A stretch of DNA of 64,000 nucleotides from Mycobacterium sp. IS-1590 (GCF_001500025.1 NZ_LQIW01000051.1:62001-126000); one strand, 5' to 3'; positions 34,702 to 42,961 are shown, numbered from the stretch's first letter. Numbers and translations: made by a program. Notes: generated by a model not told the origin, from the letters alone.

Positions 34702-34715
34702 TGGAACGCGTTTCA
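34702..34715. promoter_or_regulatory. KstR operator upstream of the SDR pair
   Basis: TGGAACGCGTTTCA fits the KstR consensus TNNAACNNGTTNNA at every fixed position. It is 24 bases upstream of the first SDR start codon (34678), where a repressor would block transcription. KstR is the TetR-type repressor of sterol catabolism in mycobacteria and rhodococci. Confidence 0.75.
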
Positions 34716-34812
34716 ACTTAGCGGTTCGGCGGGCCCGACCGGTGAGCGATCTGAAGATGAGCGAGTCCTCGGGAAATCCGACCGCGTCGCGCGATGACGC
34801 CGACACCCGTCG

Positions 34813-34874
34813 AGTGTGCAACCAGATCGCCAAATCGCCGCTGTACTACGGTTTCGGCGATCTCAGCGCACACT
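34813..34874. repeat. long interrupted palindrome with several paired blocks
   Basis: AGTGTGC/GCACACT (outer), AGATCGCC/GGCGATCT (34824-34831 with 34856-34863) and CCG/CGG (inner) pair around a loop at 34841-34848, with equal 4-base gaps on both sides between the outer and middle blocks. It starts 23 bases past the stop of the leftward hydrolase gene, so it may be that gene's terminator. It also lies in a 44-codon rightward frame (GTG 34742 to TAG 34876). A repeated palindromic element is another option. Confidence 0.6.
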
Positions 34875-34896
34875 AGACGCGTGCCGGTGGGGCGGC

Positions 34897-35646
34897 TCAG
34901 ACCTCGGTGGTGTCGACGGCGTCGATGTGCGCGCGCACCAGCGCCGGATAGCGCTCGCGGTCGGGGCGGAAGATGTCGTGCGGCGAGTCGGCGAACACAT
35001 GCAGCGACGCCGAGGGGAACAGCTCCCGATAACGGTCCCAGGCGGCGTCGGAGATCAATGGGCTGTTCGGGCTGCGTACCACCAGCAGCGGTGGTTGCCA
35101 CCGCGCCAGCGGATCCCAGAACGACTGCTTGCGCGCGGCGCCGAAGATCGCCTCGCCGGCGGCCCGGTTCAGCCGTTCGTGCACTGGGGTGCCGCGCCAC
35201 CGGCCGTCCAGCAGGAAGGTGGAGACCTCTTTCGGCAGCGTGATCTCCTCGGGCACGTAGTCGCCGATCGAGATCGAGCGGACCCGATGACGATGCGCGA
35301 GCGCCCATGTCAGCGCGTAGGGGGTACCCCGGGAGAACGTCATCAGGTGGACGGGACCGTCGGTGACCGCGTCGATGACCGCGCCCACGTCAGCTCCGAG
35401 AACCGTTGAGTCGTAACCGCCCTCGGGTGCGCTGCTGCGTCCGTGCCCCCGTAGGTCGACGACCACCGTACGTCGGCCGAACAGCGGCAGCACTTCGACG
35501 TAGTCGTCGGCGACGTCGGTGAAGCCGGGGACGAAGACGATCGGGGCTCCGCGGTCGGACCCTCCCGAGTCGAGAAAGTGCAGGCGAGCACCGGCATTGG
35601 TTGTGAACCGTGATTCGACCATCACCAACACCATGCCCGGTGTCAT
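34897..35646 (-). CDS. alpha/beta hydrolase
   Basis: A protein of about 249 residues with the alpha/beta hydrolase core: VFVPGFTDVADDY near residue 38, VVDLRGHGRSSAPEGGYD, and the His of DSPHDIFRPDR near the C-terminus. The nucleophile elbow reads TFSRG, so the first Gly of the usual GxSxG is replaced by Thr. The start is unclear, with ATGs at 35646, 35634 and 35622; the last gives MVESRFTTNAGARLHFLD. Substrate unknown; its neighbours are sterol-linked genes. Confidence 0.8.
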   Translation of the reverse strand: MTPGMVLVMVESRFTTNAGARLHFLDSGGSDRGAPIVFVPGFTDVADDYVEVLPLFGRRTVVVDLRGHGRSSAPEGGYDSTVLGADVGAVIDAVTDGPVHLMTFSRGTPYALTWALAHRHRVRSISIGDYVPEEITLPKEVSTFLLDGRWRGTPVHERLNRAAGEAIFGAARKQSFWDPLARWQPPLLVVRSPNSPLISDAAWDRYRELFPSASLHVFADSPHDIFRPDRERYPALVRAHIDAVDTTEV

Positions 35647-35738
35647 CACCTCAGCGCTCGGTTATGTCCGCAAAAGTCGATGAGCAGCGTACGTAGCCGT
35701 GCGCTCGCGACCACTTGACCAGCCGCTCGGCGCGCGAC

Positions 35739-36851
35739 TCAGCCTTCGGGCGGGGCGGACGCTACGACCCTGACCGTGGGCTCTTTCGACGCGCTCTTCA
35801 TCTGGTGGAAGAGGTCGACGTAATACGGAAGGCACTCGGCCATCGCCTGCTGCGTGGTGAACAGCGGCCGGTACCCCAGGTCGCATTCGGCCTTGGCGAT
35901 CGAGAAGTAGTTGTCGAGGTAAAGGCGTTCCACCCCAAGGGGTTCGATCATCGGTTTGGGTATGCCGAACCGGAAATGCAACCACTGCCATGCGGTCATC
36001 GCGAACCACACCAGCCGGCCCGGCACGCGGATCTTCGGGTAGCGCTCGCCGCACGCCTCGATGACGGGCCTGGAGAACTCGAACATGTTTATCGGGTCGC
36101 CGTCGTTGATGAAGTACGCCTGCCCGGGAGCGGTGCCACCCGGCACGAGGTGCTGGGCGGCGAGGATGAAACCGTGAATCAGGTTGTGCACGTAGGAATT
36201 GTCGAGCTTGACGTTCTTGCTTCCGACCAGGACCTTGACGTGCCCGGCCAGCACGGATTCGAACACCTTGCGGAACATCGTCTGGTCCCCGCGGCCCCAG
36301 ATGCCGCTGGGGCGTATCGAACAGGTGAGCAGGCCGTCGACCCCGTTGGCGGCCAGCACGAACTTCTCGGCGGCGACCTTCGTCTCGGTGTACAGGTCGT
36401 TGAATCGCTCCGTGTAGGGCAGGGTCTCGTCGCCGCCGGAGATGGCCTTGCCGCCCATCACCACGCTGTTGGACGCGGTGTAGACGAAGCGCTTGGCGCC
36501 GGCGGCGCGGGCGGCGCGCACGAGGATTTCGGTGCCGGTGACGTTGATCGCGAAGCTGCGCTTGCGGTACTCGTCGGTGACCGACGCCCCGCCCATGAGA
36601 TCGATGATCGCGGCGGTGTGGAAGACCGTGTCGATGCCGGCCACCGCGGCGGCCACCTGATCGGAGTCGCAGATGTCGCCTTCGACGACCTCGAGTCCGG
36701 GCTGCGCCGGAAGCGGCGACGGGGCCCGGTCGAACGAGCGGACCTCATGTCCGCGCTTGAGCAGTTCGGCCACCAGGTTGGCACCGACGAATCCCGAGCC
36801 TCCCGTGACGAGGACCCGGCCCAGTTCGGTGGTCAGCGTTGAGTCACCCAT
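35739..36851 (-). CDS. 3-beta-hydroxysteroid dehydrogenase
   Basis: A 370-residue extended SDR with cofactor motif VTGGSGFVGANLV near residue 14 and the active-site pair YTETK (YxxxK). It matches the NAD-dependent enzyme that oxidises cholesterol to cholest-4-en-3-one, known in M. tuberculosis as Rv1106c, also by its place upstream of the leftward strand genes and beside xseB. A perfect KstR motif lies 16 bases upstream of its start, in line with its known membership of the KstR regulon. Confidence 0.9.
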   Translation of the reverse strand: MGDSTLTTELGRVLVTGGSGFVGANLVAELLKRGHEVRSFDRAPSPLPAQPGLEVVEGDICDSDQVAAAVAGIDTVFHTAAIIDLMGGASVTDEYRKRSFAINVTGTEILVRAARAAGAKRFVYTASNSVVMGGKAISGGDETLPYTERFNDLYTETKVAAEKFVLAANGVDGLLTCSIRPSGIWGRGDQTMFRKVFESVLAGHVKVLVGSKNVKLDNSYVHNLIHGFILAAQHLVPGGTAPGQAYFINDGDPINMFEFSRPVIEACGERYPKIRVPGRLVWFAMTAWQWLHFRFGIPKPMIEPLGVERLYLDNYFSIAKAECDLGYRPLFTTQQAMAECLPYYVDLFHQMKSASKEPTVRVVASAPPEG

Positions 36852-36866
36852 GGCGAGCAGACTAAC

Positions 36867-36880
36867 TGAAACGTGTTACA
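36867..36880. promoter_or_regulatory. KstR operator upstream of 3-beta-HSD
   Basis: TGAAACGTGTTACA fits TNNAACNNGTTNNA at every fixed position, 16 bases before the 3-beta-HSD start codon at 36851 and 35 bases after the xseB stop. It agrees with published control of this gene by KstR. Confidence 0.82.
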
Positions 36881-36914
36881 GTTTCGACCCTTCAGGTCGG
36901 AAATCATTGCACTG

Positions 36915-37127
36915 TCAACTTTCGTCGCCGTCTTTGGCGGCCAGGGCGTCCTCGATGCGCTTACGGGCGCCAGCTAAGTGCTCTTCACATCGTTTAGCCA
37001 GCTCTTCGCCTCGTTCCCATAGCTTGAGCGATGTATCCAGGTCGAGTCCACCCTGCTCGAGCTGCTGGACGACCGCGACCAGCTCTTCCCGCGCTTCCTC
37101 ATACCCCAACTCACTAATGGGCTTCAT
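36915..37127 (-). CDS. xseB: exodeoxyribonuclease VII small subunit
   Basis: A 70-residue helical protein of the usual XseB size, with LGYEEAREELVAVVQQLEQGGLDLDTSLKLWERGEEL, given here only as the region 6-42. It wraps around XseA to form exonuclease VII, which degrades single-stranded DNA from both ends. ATG 37127 overlaps the end of xseA by 14 bases, indicating translational coupling. Upstream in-frame codons belong to xseA in another frame. Confidence 0.93.
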   Translation of the reverse strand: MKPISELGYEEAREELVAVVQQLEQGGLDLDTSLKLWERGEELAKRCEEHLAGARKRIEDALAAKDGDES

Positions 37128-38361
37128 TTTCTGCCCCTTCCGGCCCCTCGCTGATCGCGCTGATCGCCCCGTCTGCCACCCGGACGCGCAGTCGCACACC
37201 CGTGGCGGCGTCGGCGGTGGTGCGCAAAACCTGGGCGTCGGGCATCGTCTGCACCACGGCGTAGCCGCGGGCCAGCGTCGCCGCCGGGCCCAGGGTGCTC
37301 AGCCGCGCCGACAGATGCCCGATGCGATCGGTCTCGGTGGCCACCAGCCGGGTGACGTCGCGGCGGGCGGTCGTCCGCAGCCGGGTGACCTCGTCGGCGC
37401 GCGCGGTGATCGCCGCCAGCGGCTGGGCCAGCACCGGCCTGCTGCGCAGCTGATCCAGGGCATGCTGCTCGCGGTGCACCCAGTTGCGCAGCGCGCGGCC
37501 ACCCCGACGGCACAGATCGGTGATGTAGGCCTGCTCGGCTGCCGCGTCGGGAACGATGCGCTTGGCCGCGTCGGTCGGCGTCGCGGCGCGCAGATCGGCG
37601 ACCAGGTCGCACAGCGGGTTGTCGGGTTCGTGTCCGATCGCGCTGACCACAGGTGTTGTGCACTTGGCGATCTCGCGGCACAGCGTCTCGTCGTAGAAGG
37701 GCAGCAGGTCCTCGACGCTGCCACCGCCACGCGCGATGACGATCACCTCGACGTCGGGGTCGGCATCGAGTTCACGCAGCGCTGCGACCACCTGCGGGAC
37801 GGTGTTGGGGCCCTGCACGGCGGTGTTGCGAACCGCGAACCGCACGGCGGGCCAGCGGCCGGTGGCCACCGAGATCACGTCGTGCTCGGCATGGCTGCCG
37901 CGGCTGGTGATGAGCCCGATTGTGTTGGGCAGGAACGGAATCGGCCGCTTGAGACGGGGGTCGAAGAGCCCCTCGGCGTGCAACAACTGGCGTAGGCGTT
38001 CGATCCGCGCCAGCAGCTCACCGACGCCCACCGCGCGAATCTGGTTGACCCGCAACGAGAACGAACCGCGGCCGACGAAAAAGTTCGGCCGTCCCAGCAT
38101 GACGACCCGGGTTCCCTCGGTGAGTTTCACCGGCGCGTTGAGCACCAGCTCGCGTGGGCAGGTGATCGACAACGACATGTCGACCGACGGGTCGCGCAAC
38201 GTGATGTAGGCGGTGCTGGAGTTCGGTCGCGTCGAGAGTTGGGCGACCTGTCCTTCGACCCAGACCGTGCCCAGTCGCTCGATCCAGTCCTTGATCTTCA
38301 TCGACACGGAGCGGACCGGAAACGGGTTCTCCGGTGACTGGCCCTGCTCGGCGTCGGTCAT
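37114..38361 (-). CDS. xseA: exodeoxyribonuclease VII large subunit
   Basis: A 415-residue protein. Residues about 10-110 form the OB-fold that binds single-stranded DNA (WVEGQVAQLSTRPNSSTAYITLRD in part); the catalytic core carries GLITSRGSHAEHD, VIVIARGGGSVEDLLPF and SAIGHEPDNPLCD, the conserved metal-site regions. The C-terminal coiled coil binds XseB. ATG 38361 gives MTDAEQGQSPENPFPVR, matching the usual start. It lies upstream of xseB on the same message. Confidence 0.93.
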   Translation of the reverse strand: MTDAEQGQSPENPFPVRSVSMKIKDWIERLGTVWVEGQVAQLSTRPNSSTAYITLRDPSVDMSLSITCPRELVLNAPVKLTEGTRVVMLGRPNFFVGRGSFSLRVNQIRAVGVGELLARIERLRQLLHAEGLFDPRLKRPIPFLPNTIGLITSRGSHAEHDVISVATGRWPAVRFAVRNTAVQGPNTVPQVVAALRELDADPDVEVIVIARGGGSVEDLLPFYDETLCREIAKCTTPVVSAIGHEPDNPLCDLVADLRAATPTDAAKRIVPDAAAEQAYITDLCRRGGRALRNWVHREQHALDQLRSRPVLAQPLAAITARADEVTRLRTTARRDVTRLVATETDRIGHLSARLSTLGPAATLARGYAVVQTMPDAQVLRTTADAATGVRLRVRVADGAISAISEGPEGAENEAH

Positions 38362-38383
38362 CTTCGCAGCCCCGCCGGGGTGC

Positions 38384-38965
38384 TCACTTGGCGGACGCGC
38401 GGGTGATCCTGTTGGCGAGCAGCGTCTGGAACGGGGCACGGCCCTTGGTGGCTTCCTCGTAGGCCAGCAACGCCTCGAGGTCGGCAACGCGCAGCGTGTT
38501 CAGCCGCGCACGCAGCTGAGCCAGCGTCAGTGACTCGTAGTCGAGCTCGGTGACGATCTCGGGCGCCTCGCCGATCGCCAGGTCGGCAGCTTCGCCGTCG
38601 TCCTCGCTGCCGTTCTGCTGGGACGACTGGGGCTCACCATTGCTGAACAGCGCGAAGCGGCCCTCCGTCATTCGTTCGCCGTCGCTCGGAACGGCCGGGC
38701 TCTGCGCCTCGGAGTCCTCGACATCGTCGTCGAAGGTGGCCCACTCGGGCTGCTCGTCCTTGGGCGGGAAGATGGTCTCCAGCGTCTCGTCACCCTTGTT
38801 GACCAGGTCGGCGACGTCCTGCTGGACCTTCATCACCAGATGCGCGAGCGAACTGACGATGGTCATCGGGTACATCAGGATGGTCTGGGGCAGCTTGCGG
38901 GTTTCCTCGATGGCGGTTACCGCCGCGCCAACCAGCAGACGGACCCCATACGGTGCGGTTGCCAT
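38384..38965 (-). CDS. lipid droplet-associated protein (Rv1109c family)
   Basis: A 193-residue protein. The first 45 residues form a hydrophobic/amphipathic helix region (APYGVRLLVGAAVTAIEET and TILMYPMTIVSSLAHLVMK), the middle is acidic and disordered, and the end is a helical domain LTLAQLRARLNTLRVADLEAL. It corresponds to Rv1109c, described as lipid-droplet associated. The ATG at 38965 is preferred over a GTG six bases upstream, because a TAGTCT box (38972-38977, reverse strand) sits six bases before it. Confidence 0.78.
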   Translation of the reverse strand: MATAPYGVRLLVGAAVTAIEETRKLPQTILMYPMTIVSSLAHLVMKVQQDVADLVNKGDETLETIFPPKDEQPEWATFDDDVEDSEAQSPAVPSDGERMTEGRFALFSNGEPQSSQQNGSEDDGEAADLAIGEAPEIVTELDYESLTLAQLRARLNTLRVADLEALLAYEEATKGRAPFQTLLANRITRASAK

Positions 38966-39025
38966 GGTCACAGACTACGGGCGGCTTCTCGGCTGGGACG
39001 AACGGCCTTGGAACGGCACTGTGCG

Positions 39026-39031
39026 TACCCT
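39026..39031 (+). promoter_or_regulatory. -10 box (TACCCT) of ispH
   Basis: TACCCT fits TANNNT and ends seven bases before the ispH ATG at 39039; no ribosome site is visible, consistent with a leaderless message. It faces the divergent promoter of the lipid-droplet protein gene 49 bases away. Confidence 0.45.
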
Positions 39032-39038
39032 GGTAGCC

Positions 39039-40040
39039 ATGCCGCCGACTATCAATATGGGGATTCCGGGCGCCTCGAGCTCGGTCGCCGGTGGCGTGAC
39101 CGGGAAGCGCGTACTGCTGGCCGAACCGCGCGGGTACTGCGCGGGAGTGGATCGCGCCGTCGAGACCGTGGAGCGTGCGCTGGAGAAGCACGGCGCTCCG
39201 GTCTACGTGCGCCACGAGATCGTGCACAACCGGCACGTCGTCGACACGTTGGCCAAGGCCGGTGCCGTCTTCGTCGACGAGACCGACGAGGTGCCCGAGG
39301 GCGCGATCGTGGTGTTCTCCGCCCACGGCGTCGCCCCGACCGTGCATCAGACCGCCAAGGAGCGCGACCTCAAGGTCATCGACGCGACCTGCCCGCTGGT
39401 CACCAAGGTCCACAACGAGGCGAAGCGGTTCGCGCGCGACGACTTCGACATCCTGCTGATCGGGCACGAGGGCCACGAGGAGGTCATCGGGACCGCCGGC
39501 GAGGCGCCCGACCACGTCCAGCTCGTCGACGGACCGGATTCGGTCGACAACGTCACCGTGCGCGACGAGAGCAAGGTCATCTGGCTGTCGCAGACCACGC
39601 TGAGCGTCGACGAGACGATGGAGACGGTGCGTCGGCTGCGGGAGAAGTTCCCGACCCTGCAGGACCCGCCCAGCGACGACATCTGTTACGCGACCCAGAA
39701 CCGCCAGGTTGCCGTCAAGGCGATGGCCCCCGAGTGCGAGCTGGTGATCGTCGTCGGCTCGCGGAACTCGTCGAACTCCGTGCGTCTGGTCGAGGTCGCC
39801 TTGGGCGCCGGATCCGACGCGGCCCACCTGGTCGACTACGCCGACGACATCGACCCCGCATGGCTCGAGGGCGTGACGACGGTCGGCGTCACCTCCGGCG
39901 CGTCGGTGCCCGAGATCCTGGTGCGCGGTGTGTTGGAGCGGCTGGCCGAGTACGGCTACGACATGGTGCAGCCGGTGACGACGGCCAACGAGACGCTCGT
40001 GTTCGCGTTGCCCCGGGAGATCCGTCCCGCCCGCGCGTAA
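39039..40040 (+). CDS. ispH: 4-hydroxy-3-methylbut-2-enyl diphosphate reductase
   Basis: A 333-residue iron-sulfur enzyme for the last step of the MEP isoprenoid pathway, making IPP and DMAPP. The three cluster cysteines are in RGYCAGVDRA, DATCPLVTKVH and DDICYATQNRQ; the substrate-binding His residues are in HEIVHNRHVV and FSAHGVAP. It corresponds to LytB2 (Rv1110). ATG 39039 gives MPPTINMGIPGASS as in other mycobacteria; the frame is open further upstream only because it overlaps the opposite gene. Confidence 0.94.
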   Translation: MPPTINMGIPGASSSVAGGVTGKRVLLAEPRGYCAGVDRAVETVERALEKHGAPVYVRHEIVHNRHVVDTLAKAGAVFVDETDEVPEGAIVVFSAHGVAPTVHQTAKERDLKVIDATCPLVTKVHNEAKRFARDDFDILLIGHEGHEEVIGTAGEAPDHVQLVDGPDSVDNVTVRDESKVIWLSQTTLSVDETMETVRRLREKFPTLQDPPSDDICYATQNRQVAVKAMAPECELVIVVGSRNSSNSVRLVEVALGAGSDAAHLVDYADDIDPAWLEGVTTVGVTSGASVPEILVRGVLERLAEYGYDMVQPVTTANETLVFALPREIRPARA

Positions 40041-40074
40041 CGCCCTCCGGCGTGCGATCGCTGCACGTCCCCGG

Positions 40075-41205
40075 CTAGATGTCGTACTCCCAGGAATCGG
40101 CCTCCCAGCCGCGGGGAGCGCGGCGACGGGTGCGGTACTCGGCGCGGTCGTCGGCCTCCTCACCGCGGTAGCGCACCCGGGAGATCGGATGGTGGGTGCC
40201 GTTGCCCGACCCGTTGCCATTGCTGCCGTTTCGGCCGTGCGGCTCCCGAGGCTGGTAGTCGTCGAAGCGACGGCGACGCTCGGGCCGGTCTGCGGTCCGG
40301 TCCTGACTCCTGCGGTCGTAGCCCGTGCGGCGTTCGGACGGCGCAGGACCGGGCTGCCGCGGGTTCGACGGGCGCGGTCGGCGCCGGGGCTCGGGTGCGG
40401 ATGGCGGCTCGGCGTGCCGGCCGGAACGGGTGCGGCGCGGACGCTCGGCGATCGGCTCGATGATCTCGGTGGCCGGAGGTCGCACATGACGGGACCGCGA
40501 CGTGGTGCTGCGTCTGGCAGGCCGACCGCCGCGATCGGCGGCCGCTCTGCTGGTTCGCGACGCCGTACGCTCCGCGCGGGCGGCGCGGCGCGCGGTGTCG
40601 GGGCGTTTGCGCCGTGGCCGGGCAGCGACCTCGTCGTCGTCGTCACTGGGGTGGCGCGCGAACAGCGACGAGATCTTGGTCACCGATGCCGCCACCGCGG
40701 TCGCGACGGTCGCCGCCCACGCGGGCTTTTCGGCCTCACTGTCCTCGGTGGCGGCTGGAGCGGCGCGACGGGTCGACATCCCGACGTACCAGCGGCACAT
40801 TCCGATCAGCAGCACGACGGCCGAGGTGAAGAACATCAGGGGGAACCGCTCGATCAGCGGATAGCCACAGTTGATGGCCAGGTCCTTCACCCCGGTGAAC
40901 TGGCCGCCGGTGAACAGGAAATAGGCCCCCGGCACGCTGACGAACAACAGCAGTGGCGGCTGAATCACCGCGGTGAACACCGCTTGCTGGCGGACCGCCA
41001 GAACGGCCGCAAGGCAGCCGATGACATAGCACGCAGCGAACACCGAGCTGAGTTCCCTGCTGCCCGATCCAGCGTCGAACGCGAACCCGATGGTCGTCAA
41101 GGTGACCGCGATCAGCACGCCACCCCACCCGGGCACACCGGGAAAGTTGGGATGCGCGGAGCGGTGGTCGGCGCCGACGGCCGACCGTGCGCGCTGTGCT
41201 GACAC
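40075..41205 (-). CDS. DUF6542-type membrane protein with long basic tail
   Basis: A 376-residue protein. Residues 25-165 contain four transmembrane helices starting at PGVPGWGGVLIAVTLTTIGFA; residues about 200-376 are a long Arg/Pro-rich, disordered tail (RRKRPDTARRAAR and similar) ending in RGWEADSWEYDI. This matches the DUF6542 family (Rv1111c position). The start is taken as GTG 41205 (VSAQRARSAVGADHRSAH); the frame stays open for 330 more codons across ychF, which is not coding. Function unknown. Confidence 0.8.
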   Translation of the reverse strand: MSAQRARSAVGADHRSAHPNFPGVPGWGGVLIAVTLTTIGFAFDAGSGSRELSSVFAACYVIGCLAAVLAVRQQAVFTAVIQPPLLLFVSVPGAYFLFTGGQFTGVKDLAINCGYPLIERFPLMFFTSAVVLLIGMCRWYVGMSTRRAAPAATEDSEAEKPAWAATVATAVAASVTKISSLFARHPSDDDDEVAARPRRKRPDTARRAARAERTASRTSRAAADRGGRPARRSTTSRSRHVRPPATEIIEPIAERPRRTRSGRHAEPPSAPEPRRRPRPSNPRQPGPAPSERRTGYDRRSQDRTADRPERRRRFDDYQPREPHGRNGSNGNGSGNGTHHPISRVRYRGEEADDRAEYRTRRRAPRGWEADSWEYDI

Positions 41206-41274
41206 AGGTAGACCGTACCGGCTCCGGCTCTGTGTGGCTGTCAGCGCGGTTCTGGCGTGCCCGTCTCGGTCTCC

Positions 41275-41280
41275 TAGACT
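41275..41280 (+). promoter_or_regulatory. -10 box (TAGACT) of ychF
   Basis: TAGACT fits TANNNT and ends nine bases before the GTG at 41290. No Shine-Dalgarno sequence is visible, which suggests a leaderless or very short leader. Confidence 0.4.
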
Positions 41281-41289
41281 CTGGTCCCT

Positions 41290-42363
41290 GTGAGCTTGAA
41301 CCTGGGAATCGTCGGTCTGCCCAACGTCGGGAAATCGACGCTGTTCAACGCGTTGACGCGGAACGACGTCCTCGCGGCCAACTACCCGTTCGCGACGATC
41401 GAACCCAACGAGGGTGTCGTTCCGCTGCCCGATCCGCGACTGGCGGAGCTCGCGAAGATGTTCGCCTCGGAAAAGATCGTTCATGCGCCGGTCACCTTCG
41501 TTGATATCGCCGGGATCGTCAAGGGCGCCTCCGAAGGCGCCGGGCTGGGAAACAAGTTCCTCGCCAACATCCGCGAGAGCGACGCGATCTGTCAGGTGGT
41601 CCGGGTGTTCAGCGACGACGATGTGGCGCACGTCGACGGCCGCATCGATCCGAAATCCGACATCGAGGTCATCGAGACCGAGTTGATCCTCGCGGACATG
41701 CAGACGCTGGAGAAGGCGCTGCCGCGACTGGAGAAGGAGGCCAGGACGCACAAGGAACGTCGGCCTGCGTACGAGGCCGCCGTGGCTGCGCAAGAAGTTC
41801 TCAACGAAGGGACCACGTTGTTCGCCGCCGGAGCCGACGTCGCGCCGCTGCGAGAGCTGAATCTGCTGACCACCAAACCGTTCCTGTACGTGTTCAACGC
41901 CGACGAGACGGTGCTGACCGACGAGGAGCGCAAGGCGGAGCTGCGTGAGTTGGTCGCACCCGCCGACGCGGTCTTCCTCGACGCGAAGATCGAGGCCGAG
42001 CTGCAGGAGCTCGACGACGAGTCGGCCGCCGAGCTCCTGGAGTCGATCGGCCAGACCGAACGTGGGCTTGATGCGTTGGCGCGCGCCGGTTTTCACACGC
42101 TGAAGCTGCAGACGTTCTTGACCGCCGGCCCGAAAGAGGCGCGCGCGTGGACGATTCACCAGGGCGATACCGCGCCCAAGGCCGCGGGTGTGATCCACAC
42201 CGACTTCGAGAAAGGCTTCATCAAGGCCGAGATCGTCTCCTACGACGACCTGATCGAGGCCGGCTCGATGGCCGCAGCGAAGGCCGCGGGCAAGGTGCGG
42301 ATGGAAGGCAAGGACTACGTCATGGCCGACGGCGACGTGGTCGAGTTCCGGTTCAACGTCTGA
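41290..42363 (+). CDS. ychF: redox-regulated ATPase YchF (Obg-like)
   Basis: A 357-residue TRAFAC-class P-loop protein with G1 motif GLPNVGKST, G3 DIAGIVKGA and, in place of NKxD, the NADE of VFNADET, the change that makes YchF prefer ATP to GTP. The C-terminal TGS domain has GPKEARAWTIHQGDTAPKAAG in pieces. It binds ribosomes and affects stress responses. It starts at GTG 41290 and ends before a strong terminator. Confidence 0.94.
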   Translation: MSLNLGIVGLPNVGKSTLFNALTRNDVLAANYPFATIEPNEGVVPLPDPRLAELAKMFASEKIVHAPVTFVDIAGIVKGASEGAGLGNKFLANIRESDAICQVVRVFSDDDVAHVDGRIDPKSDIEVIETELILADMQTLEKALPRLEKEARTHKERRPAYEAAVAAQEVLNEGTTLFAAGADVAPLRELNLLTTKPFLYVFNADETVLTDEERKAELRELVAPADAVFLDAKIEAELQELDDESAAELLESIGQTERGLDALARAGFHTLKLQTFLTAGPKEARAWTIHQGDTAPKAAGVIHTDFEKGFIKAEIVSYDDLIEAGSMAAAKAAGKVRMEGKDYVMADGDVVEFRFNV

Positions 42364-42410
42364 CCGTCTGGCGTTAAAGTCGCTGGGCGCTGACCACCCT
42401 TACGGGTGAA

Positions 42411-42448
42411 GCCCGCCGCGACCGGGTCTCCCCGAGGTCGCGGCGGGC
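42411..42448. terminator. strong GC hairpin between ychF and cadI
   Basis: GCCCGCCGCGAC (42411-42422) pairs perfectly with GTCGCGGCGGGC (42437-42448) around a 14-base loop, between the convergent ychF and cadI stops. No U-tract follows on either strand, as usual in mycobacteria. It could serve both genes. Confidence 0.75.
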
Positions 42449-42458
42449 CGCATTGCAT

Positions 42459-42941
42459 CTAGCAACAGGCAGACGTCACCGCCACCTTGTCGTCACTGCC
42501 AGCGACCGGACCTCCGCAGCAGAGGCCGCCTCCGGCGTCACCGTCGCCGGCGTGCTGCGGGCTGGAGCCGAAGGTGTCGGAGTCTTCGAGCACCGTGTAC
42601 ACCTCCCACTTCTCGCCCGCCGGGCCCGTGACCCAAACCTTGTCCTGCTTGGCAAAGCAACAGGTGGTGCCTATCTCTTCGTCGGTGAACAGCCCTTCGC
42701 CGGTCAGGCGGACGATTTCGGCGTGGACGGTCTCGCTCGTCGCGACCTCGACTCCGAGGTGATTGATCGTGCCGCCCTTGCCGGGATTTTCCAGTAGAAC
42801 CAGCTTCAGCGGCGGTTCCGCGACTGCGAAGTTCGCGTAGCCCTCCTTGATCTTGGCGGGCGCAGTGTTGAACAGCTTCGAGTAAAAGGTGATTGCTTCG
42901 TCGAGGTCATCGACGTTGAGGGCGAGCTGAACGCGGGACAT
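42459..42941 (-). CDS. cadI: VOC-family ArsI/CadI protein, metal- or arsenic-induced
   Basis: A 160-residue vicinal-oxygen-chelate protein. His61 (INHLGVEV) and Glu113 (EKWEVYTV) are the expected metal ligands, and the pair C94-C95 in TTCCFAKQDKVWV is the arsenic-binding pair of ArsI C-As lyases. The tail is rich in Cys (GGLCCGGP, SACC). It matches the cadmium-inducible CadI (Rv2641). The divergent ArsR gene and the inverted repeat between them indicate metal-controlled expression. GGAGGAAGATC precedes the ATG. Confidence 0.9.
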   Translation of the reverse strand: MSRVQLALNVDDLDEAITFYSKLFNTAPAKIKEGYANFAVAEPPLKLVLLENPGKGGTINHLGVEVATSETVHAEIVRLTGEGLFTDEEIGTTCCFAKQDKVWVTGPAGEKWEVYTVLEDSDTFGSSPQHAGDGDAGGGLCCGGPVAGSDDKVAVTSACC

Positions 42942-42961
42942 GATCTTCCTCCATACTTGTG

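Noticed and set aside
38790..40646. A 618-codon minus-strand frame opposite ispH
   Set aside because: It spans a conserved gene (ispH) on the other strand and is a Pro/Arg/Ala/Thr-rich shadow.
41206..42198. Upstream extension of the DUF6542 gene across ychF
   Set aside because: The 331 extra codons are antisense to ychF; similarity of the membrane protein begins near GTG 41205.
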